Origin: CAYUKK01 sp964445305
GTDB taxonomy: Bacteria; Acidobacteriota; Aminicenantia; Aminicenantales; UBA8522
Length of the DNA stretch: 17,306 nucleotides
NCBI GenBank assembly: GCA_964445305.1
Contig: CAYUKK010000019.1
Coordinates: forward strand, 1-17,306
Direction: 5' to 3'
The position numbers and the translations under genes were made by a program. Shown in pieces: positions 5,888 to 13,515 of this stretch. Below the pieces are notes generated by a model. It had not been told where the DNA came from. It did not search any database and saw only the letters and a program-made list of their open reading frames with translations. Every line of letters begins with the position of its first letter. Position 1 is the stretch's first letter.

Positions 5888-8065
5888 CTATTTTGAGTTT
5901 TTCGCCAGGGCCTTTAGCTGGGCGGCCAATCCCTGGCGATCGGTTACTGGCAACTGACAGGCGAAGTTCTGGCACACGTAAGCCGTAGGCTGCCCCCCAA
6001 GCTGGCTCCGTCCAGCCAGCAAAGGGATGGTGGCTGCCAGCGCTCTGGCCGCCTCGTCGGAAGGAGCCAACACGACCACCGCTTGAGGAAGGAAGCGCTG
6101 CCGCACTTCGGCCAGCAGTGCCTGGACACGCGGGTCTGCTGGCGGACCAACCACGGCCACTTCCAGCGGCCTGACCAAACGCCGCTCCAACGCGCTTAAT
6201 AGATGGCCGAAGGCCAGTGGCTGGCGAGCCATGGCTTCCCGCAAGAGGAGCAGGATCGCCTCGGCATAGGATGCGTAGGAGCGGCCACTGGCCCTGGTCC
6301 TTCCGTCCGTTAAAACGGCCAACTGCCCGAGGATGTCAGCCGCCACCGAGTTGCCAGCCGGCACAGCGTTGTCGACCACGTCTTTGAGCCGGGCGACCAG
6401 CGGCTCGTGATCGTGGCTCGTCTGATAGAAACAGCCAGCTTCTTCGTCCCAGAATTGCTCGATCATGGCGTCAGCCAGCTCGCGGGAGAACTCGAGCCAG
6501 CGCACGTCGAAGTTAAGCTGGTAGAGGGCCAGCAGACCATCGATCAGGTTGGCGTAGTCCTCCAGGTAGGCGTTATAGCGGGCCCGAGGCTCATCGCCGG
6601 TCAGGGAGGCAGGCGCCCAAACTCGCAAAAGCCGGCCCTCTGCCGTGCGCAGCTTCCGCCAGAGGAACTCGGCGTTTCGCTCGGCGACCAGCCGGTAATC
6701 GTCCCGGCTCAGCGCGGCAGCGGCAAAGGCGAAGGCTCGCAGGGCCAGGCCGTTCCAAGAGGTCAGCACCTTGTCGTCCCGCCCGGGCTTGACGCGGCTC
6801 TGACGGACCTGAAGCAGGCGGGGGCGAGCCCGGTCCAGAACTGCTCGCAGTTGGTGGGCCGGAACGCCCATTCGCCGGGCCACCGTCGAAAGGGCCGCCG
6901 GCACGTGGAGGATGTTCTTGCCCTCGAAACGGCCGTGCTTTGTGACGCCGTAGTAGGCCGCCACCAGCCTGGCATCGTCTGCTCCAAGAATCTCGACCAG
7001 TTCTTCCATCTTCCACACGAAAAACTTTCCTTCCTCGCCCTCACTGTCAGCATCCTGGGCGGAGTAGAATCCACCAGCTGGATCGGTCATATCCCGCACG
7101 AGGTAGTCAAGGGTTTCCTCGGCCACCCGGCGGAATTCGGTCTCGCCCGTTACCAGCCAGGCCTCCAAATATGACCGGGCGAGTTGGGCATTGTCGTAGA
7201 GCATCTTCTCGAAGTGGGGTACAAGCCAGTACCGGTCCACTGAGTAGCGGTGAAAACCGCCGCCCAATTGGTCATACATTCCCCCTCGCGCCATCCTGCG
7301 CAACGTGTGGACGACCATCTGCAAGGCCTGGCCGTTGTTGGTGCGGTAGTGGTAGCGCAAGAGGAAGCCAAGCAGCATAGGCGGGGGAAACTTGGGGGCT
7401 AATCCAAATCCACCCTCCCGCCGGTCGTAACTTCGAAGCAGGCCCTGAAAGGCCTGGTCGGCGATTGTCGGGTCAAGCGAACCCTCGGCAGAGTTCACCA
7501 AGCTGGTTCGCTGGAGCGCGCTACGCACCTGGGCAGCGCTCTCCTCGACCTGGCCACGCCGCTCTCGGTAAGCCTCGGCCACCGCCACCAGGACTCGGCG
7601 GAAGCTCGGCAATCCGTGCCGGTCATGGAGCGGGAAATAGGTCCCTCCGTAGAATGGCGAGCCGTCGGGCGTCAGCCAGACGCTCAGGGGCCAGCCCCCC
7701 TGGCCAGTCATAGCCTGAACCGCAGTCATGTAAATCGCATCCAGGTCTGGCCGTTCCTCCCGGTCCACCTTGATGTTGACGAAAAGGCGGTTCATCAGCT
7801 CGGCCGTCTCCGGGTCCTCAAAAGATTCTCGAGCCATGACATGGCACCAGTGGCAGGCCGAGTAGCCGATGCTGAGGAAGATGGGCTTGTCCTCAGCCCG
7901 GGCTCGCTCCAAGGCTTCTAGGCCCCAAGGGTACCAGTCAACAGGATTGGAAGCGTGCTGCCGCAGGTATGGGCTGGTCTCATGGATCAGCCGGTTCAAT
8001 CCGTGGGTTTTGTTTCTCTCGCTTGTCACGAGGTCGGCTTCCTGTTTGGGGCGAGTATCGGCCAT
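5888..8065 (-). CDS. DUF255 thioredoxin-domain / six-hairpin glycosidase-fold protein (YyaL/SPATA20-like)
   Basis: The 725-residue protein matches the YyaL/SPATA20 family along its length. Residues 20-180 are the DUF255 thioredoxin-like domain: NRLIHETSPYLRQHASNPVD, then the redox motif C71-H-W-C74 inside SIGYSACHWCHVM, KVDREERPDLD, and GGWPLSVWLTPDG at 123-135. Residues 200-600 form an alpha/alpha barrel with the family hallmarks GGFGLAPKFPPP (218-229), GGMYDQLGGGFHRYSVD (261-277), HFEKMLYDNAQL (284-295) and DDKVLTSWNGLALRAFA. The C-terminus holds a second small domain. The biochemical role of the family is not established; a redox function is inferred from CxxC. There is no signal peptide, so it is cytoplasmic. 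No good Shine-Dalgarno precedes ATG 8065. GC content is higher than in its neighbours. Confidence 0.93.
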   Translation of the reverse strand: MADTRPKQEADLVTSERNKTHGLNRLIHETSPYLRQHASNPVDWYPWGLEALERARAEDKPIFLSIGYSACHWCHVMARESFEDPETAELMNRLFVNIKVDREERPDLDAIYMTAVQAMTGQGGWPLSVWLTPDGSPFYGGTYFPLHDRHGLPSFRRVLVAVAEAYRERRGQVEESAAQVRSALQRTSLVNSAEGSLDPTIADQAFQGLLRSYDRREGGFGLAPKFPPPMLLGFLLRYHYRTNNGQALQMVVHTLRRMARGGMYDQLGGGFHRYSVDRYWLVPHFEKMLYDNAQLARSYLEAWLVTGETEFRRVAEETLDYLVRDMTDPAGGFYSAQDADSEGEEGKFFVWKMEELVEILGADDARLVAAYYGVTKHGRFEGKNILHVPAALSTVARRMGVPAHQLRAVLDRARPRLLQVRQSRVKPGRDDKVLTSWNGLALRAFAFAAAALSRDDYRLVAERNAEFLWRKLRTAEGRLLRVWAPASLTGDEPRARYNAYLEDYANLIDGLLALYQLNFDVRWLEFSRELADAMIEQFWDEEAGCFYQTSHDHEPLVARLKDVVDNAVPAGNSVAADILGQLAVLTDGRTRASGRSYASYAEAILLLLREAMARQPLAFGHLLSALERRLVRPLEVAVVGPPADPRVQALLAEVRQRFLPQAVVVLAPSDEAARALAATIPLLAGRSQLGGQPTAYVCQNFACQLPVTDRQGLAAQLKALAKNSK

Positions 8066-8299
8066 TCAGCCGCAACGTCACAGGCCAGTATACCATAGAG
8101 GTGGGGCAAGAAGAAGCTTCAATCAGCATAGGGGAACGAGCTTCAAGACCACGAGTTTCTGCCCGGCCACGGACAAATCGAGCGCAGGTATCACGGCAAC
8201 GCCAGTCTATTTGGGTACCCCTTTTCTCCTAGCGGCATAATGTTAGAGAGGTTCTGCGCTTCATGGCAAAGCCAGAATAAAGTAATGAAAACTAAGCAC
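8066..8299. other. Divergent spacer between the DUF255 gene and perR
   Basis: About 230 bases separate the DUF255 start from the perR promoter. On the minus strand TATACT preceded by TGG (8087-8095) makes an extended -10 box for the DUF255 gene, with no good -35, giving a leader of roughly 15 bases. I see no gene here. Base composition falls from GC-rich on the left to AT-rich on the right. Confidence 0.4.
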
Positions 8300-8331
8300 T
8301 TGACAAAAATTAATTTAATATGATATAAATT
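8300..8331 (+). promoter_or_regulatory. perR-katG promoter with overlapping AT-rich palindrome (candidate PerR box)
   Basis: TTGACA (8300-8305) lies 18 bases before TATAAA (8324-8329). An imperfect palindrome with perfect outer arms AATTTA/TAAATT spans 8312-8331 and so covers the spacer and the -10 box, the usual place for a repressor site. PerR and Fur boxes are AT-rich inverted repeats of about this size; this one matches the PerR consensus (TTATAATNATTATAA) only in part. Autoregulation is therefore inferred, not shown. Confidence 0.55.
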
Positions 8332-8342
8332 ATTTTCTAATA

Positions 8343-8756
8343 ATGAATATCAATAAATATAGGAACCTGGGCATAAAGCTCACTCCCCAGAGGTTGGCCG
8401 TCCTTGATTATCTTGAGGGTAAAAAAAGCCATCCTTCGGCCGAGGATATCTATCAGGCTGTCAAGAAGCAGTTTCCAACAATCTCTATAGCCACAGTTTA
8501 TAACATCCTGGAGACACTGAAACAAAATGAGTTAATTCAGGAATTAAGAACTGGCCCCTATAAAAAAAGGTTTGACCCGAACACGAGCTGGCATCACCAT
8601 CTCCTCTGTACAGGATGTAACCGGGTGGAAGACGTGGCCATAAAGAAAATACCAGAAATTGCCGCGGGGGAAGGGCAAGGTTTTGAGATAAGCAAGGTCC
8701 ATGTGGAATTTTATGGGCTCTGCCAAAAATGCCGGCTAAAAAAAATCAGGAGGTAA
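8343..8756 (+). CDS. perR: Fur-family peroxide-sensing repressor, PerR type
   Basis: The 137-residue protein has the Fur-family winged-helix domain (LTPQRLAVLDYLEG to about residue 70, with ATVYNILETL as the recognition helix) and a C-terminal metal and dimer domain. Aligned by eye with Bacillus PerR, all five regulatory-metal ligands are present: H30 (SHPSAEDIY), D78 (RFD), H84 and H86 (WHHHLLC) and D97 (VEDV). The last is Asp, the residue linked to peroxide sensing in PerR, where Fur typically has Glu. Two CxxC pairs, C89/C92 and C127/C130, form the structural zinc site. PerR with bound iron represses peroxide-defence genes until His oxidation releases it. The gene sits 4 bases before katG, matching this job. 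The ATG lies about 7 bases from the predicted transcript start, without a Shine-Dalgarno. Confidence 0.9.
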   Translation: MNINKYRNLGIKLTPQRLAVLDYLEGKKSHPSAEDIYQAVKKQFPTISIATVYNILETLKQNELIQELRTGPYKKRFDPNTSWHHHLLCTGCNRVEDVAIKKIPEIAAGEGQGFEISKVHVEFYGLCQKCRLKKIRR

Positions 8757-8760
8757 AGCG

Positions 8761-10974
8761 ATGAAAGATAAAAGGAAAGGCAACCCCAATAGGAGCAAGA
8801 ATTCAGTGGTTGAATCAGCCAGAAGCCGGTTTGCCCGGCGAGGCAAAAAAATTGAAGAATGGTGGCCAAACCGACTGAATCTGAAAATTCTCCGGCAGAA
8901 TTCTTCCCTTTCCAATCCACTGAATAAGGATTTTCGCTACCGGGAGGCCTTTAAGCATCTTGATTATCATGCGTTAAAAAAAGACTTGGCGGAGCTTATG
9001 ACTCAATCCCAGGATTGGTGGCCTGCCGATTTTGGACACTACGGCCCCCTTTTCATTCGAATGTCATGGCACGCCGCGGGGACCTATAGAATAGGGGATG
9101 GGAGAGGAGGGGCGAACGGTGGCTTTCAACGGTTCGCCCCTCTCAACAGCTGGCCGGATAACGTTAATCTGGATAAAGCCCGTCGGCTCCTTTGGCCGAT
9201 AAAAAAGAAGTACGGCAACAAAATATCCTGGGCGGATCTATTGGTCCTGGCAGGCAACGTGGCCTTCGAATCCATGGGATTTAAAACCTTTGGCTTTGGC
9301 TGCGGGCGGGAGGACGCTTGGGAACCGGACGAAAGTATTTACTGGGGTTCAGAAACGGCGTGGCTTGCCGACGATAAACGCTATGCGGGCAAAAACAATC
9401 TCGAAAGTCCGCTGGCCGCAGTTCAAATGGGACTCATTTATGTCAACCCCGAAGGACCTGGCGGCAACCCGGATCCAGTGGCAGCGGCCAAGGACATTCG
9501 TGAAATCTTCTCTCGGATGGGCATGAATGATGAGGAAACCGTTGCTCTGATCGCCGGCGGACATACGCTGGGTAAATGTCACGGTCAGGGTGATCCTAAA
9601 CTTCTCGGACCGGAGCCTGAGGCGGCTGACCTCGAAGAACAGGGATTGGGCTGGAAATACAAGTACAAGACGGGCAAGGGCCCTGACACTCTGACCAGCG
9701 GACTCGAGGTAACCTGGACAACTTCTCCAACTAAATGGAGTCACGACTTCTTCAAACATCTATTCGAATATGAATGGGAATTAAGCAAGAGCCCGGCCGG
9801 TGCCCACCAATGGGTCGCCAAGAATGCAGAACCAACTATTCCGGATGCTTACGACCCGAATAGAAAGCATCTGCCAAAAATGCTCACAACCGACCTGGCC
9901 CTGAGATACGACCCTGTCTATGAAAAAATTTCGAGAAAGTTTCTCGACCATCCAGAATTGTTCGCGGATGCGTTCGCCCGGGCGTGGTTCAAACTGCTTC
10001 ACCGGGACATGGGTCCGAAGTCAAGATATCTTGGTCCCGAAGTCCCTGAAGAAGACCTAATCTGGCAGGACCCGATTCCGAAAGTCGACCACGCGTTAGT
10101 TGATGAAATAGACATTGCCAAGTTGAAGAAAAAAATTCTTGATTCTGGGCTCTCCGTTTCTGAACTGGTCACGACCGCCTGGGCCTCGGCCTCGACCTAT
10201 CGGAATTCTGATAAAAGAGGCGGTGCCAACGGCGCCCGTATTCGGTTGGAACCGCAAAAGAACTGGGAAGTAAACAACCCACCAAGGTTAGCCAGAGTGC
10301 TCGGTCTTCTCGAAAAGATTCGAACCGAATTCAACGCCAGCCGGGAAGACGGAAAAAAGATTTCGCTGGCTGACCTCATTGTCCTGGGAGGTTGCGCCGC
10401 CGTTGAGCTAGCCGCAAAGAATGCCGGGTATGACATAAGTGTTCCCTTTACCCCTGGCAGGATGGATGCTTTGCCGGAACAAACGGACGTTGATTCCTTT
10501 GCCGTTCTCGAGCCACTCGCCGACGGATTTCGCAATTATGCAAGAAGATGGGCATCGGCCGACGCGGAGCATCTATTGGTGGATAAAGCGCAATTACTCA
10601 CTCTTTCTGTGCCAGAAATGACCGTGCTCGTAGGTGGCCTGCGGGCTTTAAAGGCCAATTACGATAATTCAGACAATGGGATATTCACTCATCGGCCGGG
10701 TGTCCTGACCAATGATTTCTTCGTCAACCTGCTGGACATGAACACAGAATGGAAAGCAGAAGATGAATTGAAAACAAAATTTAAAGGCTATGATCGCAAG
10801 ACCGGCAAGCTCCAATGGCACGCCACGCGGGTCGACCTGATATTTGGTCACGACGCGGAACTAAGAGCAGTCGCAGAATTCTACGCCAGCGACGATAACC
10901 AAGAGAAATTCATCAAAGATTTTATCTCTGCCTGGAATAAAGTGATGATGCTTGACCGCTTCGATTTGGGGTAA
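8761..10974 (+). CDS. katG: Catalase-peroxidase KatG
   Basis: This 737-residue protein is a full-length bifunctional haem catalase-peroxidase. The distal pocket R100, W103 and H104 lies in FIRMSWHAAGTYR. Y227 (LIYVNPEGP) and M253 (FSRMGMND) complete the Trp-Tyr-Met adduct needed for catalase activity, with the expected 26-residue Tyr-Met spacing. The proximal haem ligand is H268 (IAGGHTLGKCHG) with partner D378 (MLTTDLALR), and the mobile Arg is R415 (LLHRDMGP). The second, non-haem peroxidase-like half follows (about 430-737). There is no export signal; the basic N-terminal 30 residues are not conserved family sequence. AGGAGGT, overlapping the perR stop, drives translation. The operon removes hydrogen peroxide under PerR control. 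GC content is lower than in the flanking genes. Confidence 0.97.
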   Translation: MKDKRKGNPNRSKNSVVESARSRFARRGKKIEEWWPNRLNLKILRQNSSLSNPLNKDFRYREAFKHLDYHALKKDLAELMTQSQDWWPADFGHYGPLFIRMSWHAAGTYRIGDGRGGANGGFQRFAPLNSWPDNVNLDKARRLLWPIKKKYGNKISWADLLVLAGNVAFESMGFKTFGFGCGREDAWEPDESIYWGSETAWLADDKRYAGKNNLESPLAAVQMGLIYVNPEGPGGNPDPVAAAKDIREIFSRMGMNDEETVALIAGGHTLGKCHGQGDPKLLGPEPEAADLEEQGLGWKYKYKTGKGPDTLTSGLEVTWTTSPTKWSHDFFKHLFEYEWELSKSPAGAHQWVAKNAEPTIPDAYDPNRKHLPKMLTTDLALRYDPVYEKISRKFLDHPELFADAFARAWFKLLHRDMGPKSRYLGPEVPEEDLIWQDPIPKVDHALVDEIDIAKLKKKILDSGLSVSELVTTAWASASTYRNSDKRGGANGARIRLEPQKNWEVNNPPRLARVLGLLEKIRTEFNASREDGKKISLADLIVLGGCAAVELAAKNAGYDISVPFTPGRMDALPEQTDVDSFAVLEPLADGFRNYARRWASADAEHLLVDKAQLLTLSVPEMTVLVGGLRALKANYDNSDNGIFTHRPGVLTNDFFVNLLDMNTEWKAEDELKTKFKGYDRKTGKLQWHATRVDLIFGHDAELRAVAEFYASDDNQEKFIKDFISAWNKVMMLDRFDLG

Positions 10975-11230
10975 CCAAGGTTGGCCTCATTGAGACGGCG
11001 GCCTCCCGCTTGCGCCGAGGGTTGACCACTCTCCCTGACCTTACCAACTCGCCTCACTCATCCAGCCCCGTGAGGGGCGAGTATTGACGATGATGGTCAA
11101 TACCAGCATAATTCCTCTGTGCCCTTCTTGATTAAGAAGTTTCCAACGGGAAGTCGGTCAACTCCCCGCGGAGGCGCATCTCGTCATCATGCTATCTTAT
11201 CCATAAGATTCTATTTTAAGGAGTCTAAAG
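10975..11230 (+). promoter_or_regulatory. Promoter, operator-like repeats and leader of the AIR-synthase-like operon
   Basis: A promoter reads TTGACG (11084-11089), 17 bases, CATAAT (11107-11112), with transcription expected near 11119. A perfect inverted repeat GTATTGAC/GTCAATAC (11081-11103, 7-base centre) covers the -35 box and spacer, an operator-like position. Just upstream, ACTCGCC/GGCGAGT (11047-11082) encloses a GCCCC/GGGGC hairpin (11065-11078). In the leader, CTTCTT-GATT-AAGAAG (11124-11139) is a tight hairpin, and ATCTTAT-CC-ATAAGAT (11194-11209) is a perfect 7-base-arm palindrome 8 bases before the AAGGAG site. I do not recognise a known riboswitch. Confidence 0.6.
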
Positions 11231-12334
11231 ATGAACACCATCGAAAAGGCTTTGATGCACGCTTTGTTCGTCCATCTCCACCACAACATCGACAAGGCCA
11301 TCGATTTTAAGGCCATCGAGGCTTTGAATGACCAGGTCAGCAAGATGTTCCCCGGCGCTTTGGTCGTCGGCCCGGGAGATGATGCGGCCGTGGCCAAATT
11401 TCCCGATACGGATTGTCTTTTTGTGGCCAAGATGGAAAGTCACTGTTCTCCCTGTGTGCCGAGGCCTTATGATGCCGCCGCCACGGGCGCGGGCGGGGCC
11501 ATGCGCGATGTTTTGGCCATGGGAGCGAGGCCCATTTTTCTCCTGAATTTTATCGGCACCCGGCCCCTCCACGAGAAAGTCCTTGTCGGCCCCTGCGGCT
11601 TTGACGGGAAATGCACCTGCGGAAAGTGCGTCGAAATGACAAGCCGGGAAAGAGTGGACTTGATGGTCAAAGGCCTGAGGGACATGTGCCAGGCCATGGA
11701 TGTCTTCATCATCGGCGGCGGTTTTTCGACTTCCTTTTCCGACATCGTCCCCGCGGTCGTTGTTTCCGTCATCGGGAAGCTGGTCACGAGCCAGCCGCTG
11801 ACCAAGCCGGCCAAACGAGCCGGCGATAAAGTCATCCTCATCGGTCAAACCGGAAACGACGGCAACGACACTCTCTACCGGGCCGGTCTGGTCAAAGAAA
11901 TGCGTCCAGCCATCGCTCTCTTTGAGGAAGAAAGGCTTGTCATGGAAGCCACTCTGGCCGCTTTTCGCACCGGCAAGGTGAAAGCGTGTTCTGACCTGGG
12001 CGCGGCTGGTATCGGCGCCGCGATATGCGAATCGGCCAGGTACGGTGGCTTCGGCGCCTCCGTCAATTTGTCCAAAGTCCCCCTCAAGGTCCAAGATATC
12101 ACGCCGGAAGAAATCATGATCTGCGAAACCCAGGGCCGGATGGCCATTCAGGTAGAAGGAAAAGACGTCGATGATGTCCTGGCCGTCATCCACGCCAAAG
12201 GCGTAAAAGCAGAGATGATTGCTGAGATCACCGACGACGACAAAGAAGTCTTCGAGTACAAAGGAAGGACCATCGCCGTCATTCCCAACCATCCATCCAA
12301 AGCGGACTTGGAGGAACTCGAAAAGAGAGCTTGA
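11231..12334 (+). CDS. AIR-synthase superfamily protein resembling one half of PurL
   Basis: The 367-residue protein starts at ATG 11231, 7 bases after AAGGAG. It has the PurM/PurL fold order: an ATP/metal site (VVGPGDDAAV, 45-54), MESHCSPC (68-75, where PurL usually has ESHNHPSA), DAAATGAGGAMRDVLAMGAR (81-100), a second domain from about 200 (GQTGNDGNDTLYRAG), SDLGAAGIGAAICESA (254-269) and ITPEEIMICETQGRM (290-304). The last two closely follow PurL (FGAM synthase), but the length is about half of a normal PurL. An inserted Cys cluster, C122, C128, C130 and C133 in GPCGFDGKCTCGKC, plus C72/C75, suggests a zinc or iron-sulfur site. It may be a half-PurL or an uncharacterised ATP-dependent relative of the HypE/SelD/ThiL group. 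It is coupled to the PurM-like gene one base downstream. Confidence 0.8.
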   Translation: MNTIEKALMHALFVHLHHNIDKAIDFKAIEALNDQVSKMFPGALVVGPGDDAAVAKFPDTDCLFVAKMESHCSPCVPRPYDAAATGAGGAMRDVLAMGARPIFLLNFIGTRPLHEKVLVGPCGFDGKCTCGKCVEMTSRERVDLMVKGLRDMCQAMDVFIIGGGFSTSFSDIVPAVVVSVIGKLVTSQPLTKPAKRAGDKVILIGQTGNDGNDTLYRAGLVKEMRPAIALFEEERLVMEATLAAFRTGKVKACSDLGAAGIGAAICESARYGGFGASVNLSKVPLKVQDITPEEIMICETQGRMAIQVEGKDVDDVLAVIHAKGVKAEMIAEITDDDKEVFEYKGRTIAVIPNHPSKADLEELEKRA

Positions 12335-12335
12335 G

Positions 12336-13466
12336 ATGTCCCGGGAAAAGCCAAAATCTGAATACGCTCAAAGCGGTGTCGACTACGCCAAGATCGAGCC
12401 CTTCAAAATGGCCATGGTCCGGGCGGGAAAGCGGACGCTCGCCTTCCCCAACAAGCGGGATGTTTTCATCGAGGAAGAGAGCCTGGGTCTTCATGGCGTT
12501 GTTTTTCGCTACCGCGGAGACAAGCCCCACCTGTGGTGCCAGACCCAGGAGGGTCTGGGCAACAAGAACTGGATCGCCGAATGGATGTACCAGCATGCGG
12601 GAACGGGAAGGACTTACTACGAAGGTATCGGCATTGACACAGCTCTGATGGCCGCCAACGACGTGATCTGTCAGGGAGCACTTCCCGTTATCTACACGGA
12701 TGAAGTGGCCGCCGGAGACAGTGAGTGGTTCATGGACGAAAAGCGGAGCCAGGACCTGGCGGAGAGCTTCTTTCAAGCCTGCGCGATGTGCGGCATGGCT
12801 CTTCCCGCTGGCGAATCGCCAGCCCTTCGCTATCTCATCAAGGCTGAGCCGCCCGTAAGGAGCGCCCCTTCTCTTTCCGGCTGTGTTACCGGAATCATCG
12901 CTCCCGCCGAAAGAATGGTCACCGGAAAAAAATTGCGCCTCGGCGACCGGATCATCGGAGCGACCTCGTCCGGCATTCATTCCAACGGGATTTCCCTGGT
13001 TATCAAGCGGGCGCTAACACTCAAGGATAAATTTCTCCACGAGCTCCCAAACGGAAAAACGCTCGGTGAGGAGGCGCTCATCCCCACCCGCTCCTATGTT
13101 AGCCTGGTCGAGGCCCTCCTCGAAAATCGAATCGAGGTTCACTCGCTCCTCGCGGGAACGGGCGGCGGCGTGTCGAAGATTGCCTATGAGAAAAGGCCTT
13201 TTACCTACCGAATCAAGAGATGGGTGGAAAAGATACCACCGCTTTTCCTCTTCATGCGGGAAATCGGCGTCAGCCTTGAAGATTGCTTAACCACTTTCAA
13301 CTGGGGCATCGGATTCTATATCTTCGTGCCCGAAAAAGAAGTGGACAGAACGCTGGAAGTGGGTGCCAAAGCCGGCTACGAACTCATCGAGCTCGGGCAG
13401 GTGGAAGAGGGTGAACGTCGGGTGATCTTTGAGCCTGAGGGTCTTACGCTTCCCCCGGTCGAATAA
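12336..13466 (+). CDS. PurM-like AIR-synthase superfamily protein
   Basis: I start at ATG 12336, one base after the upstream stop; an in-frame ATG at 12219 would lie deep in the previous gene. The 376-residue product opens with YAQSGVDYAKIEPFK, like the YK.AGVD..K start of PurM (AIR synthetase). The fold then continues with GIDTALMAANDVICQGALPV (99-118), CGMALPAGESPAL (152-164), GDRIIGATSSGIHSNGISLV (203-222), IPTRSYV (249-255), HSLLAGTGGGV (269-279) and TTFNWGIGFYIFVP (319-332). True PurM closes the imidazole ring from FGAM with ATP. Differences are a longer N-terminal insertion (about 30-95) and AGESPALRYL where PurM has GGETAEMPG. It may therefore be a genuine PurM or a relative with another amide or cyclisation substrate. 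Tight coupling shows the two proteins work together. Confidence 0.82.
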   Translation: MSREKPKSEYAQSGVDYAKIEPFKMAMVRAGKRTLAFPNKRDVFIEEESLGLHGVVFRYRGDKPHLWCQTQEGLGNKNWIAEWMYQHAGTGRTYYEGIGIDTALMAANDVICQGALPVIYTDEVAAGDSEWFMDEKRSQDLAESFFQACAMCGMALPAGESPALRYLIKAEPPVRSAPSLSGCVTGIIAPAERMVTGKKLRLGDRIIGATSSGIHSNGISLVIKRALTLKDKFLHELPNGKTLGEEALIPTRSYVSLVEALLENRIEVHSLLAGTGGGVSKIAYEKRPFTYRIKRWVEKIPPLFLFMREIGVSLEDCLTTFNWGIGFYIFVPEKEVDRTLEVGAKAGYELIELGQVEEGERRVIFEPEGLTLPPVE

Positions 13467-13484
13467 CCTCCTTCCGGGGGGAGT
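13448..13484. terminator. Bidirectional terminator-like hairpin between convergent genes
   Basis: An 11-base stem, with two G-T wobbles, pairs 13448-13458 with 13474-13484 around a 15-base loop that holds the PurM-like gene's stop codon. The core is CCCCCGG/CCGGGGG. Only a short T run follows, so efficiency as an intrinsic terminator is uncertain. It lies between the converging PurM-like and ferritin-like genes. Confidence 0.5.
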
Positions 13485-13515
13485 TTACATCCATCGCCGC
13501 TCAAGACCAAAAAAA

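Noticed and set aside
6407..7174. Plus-strand frame of 255 residues opposite the DUF255 gene
   Set aside because: It mirrors a gene with unmistakable motifs and has low-complexity composition without a ribosome site.
8041..8240. Plus-strand frame upstream of perR
   Set aside because: It runs across the DUF255 start and the promoter spacer, has no start signals and no recognisable domain.
11225..12292. Long minus-strand frame of 355 residues opposite the PurL-like gene
   Set aside because: It lies wholly antisense to a gene with clear family motifs and has no recognisable domain; long antisense frames are common in GC-rich coding DNA.
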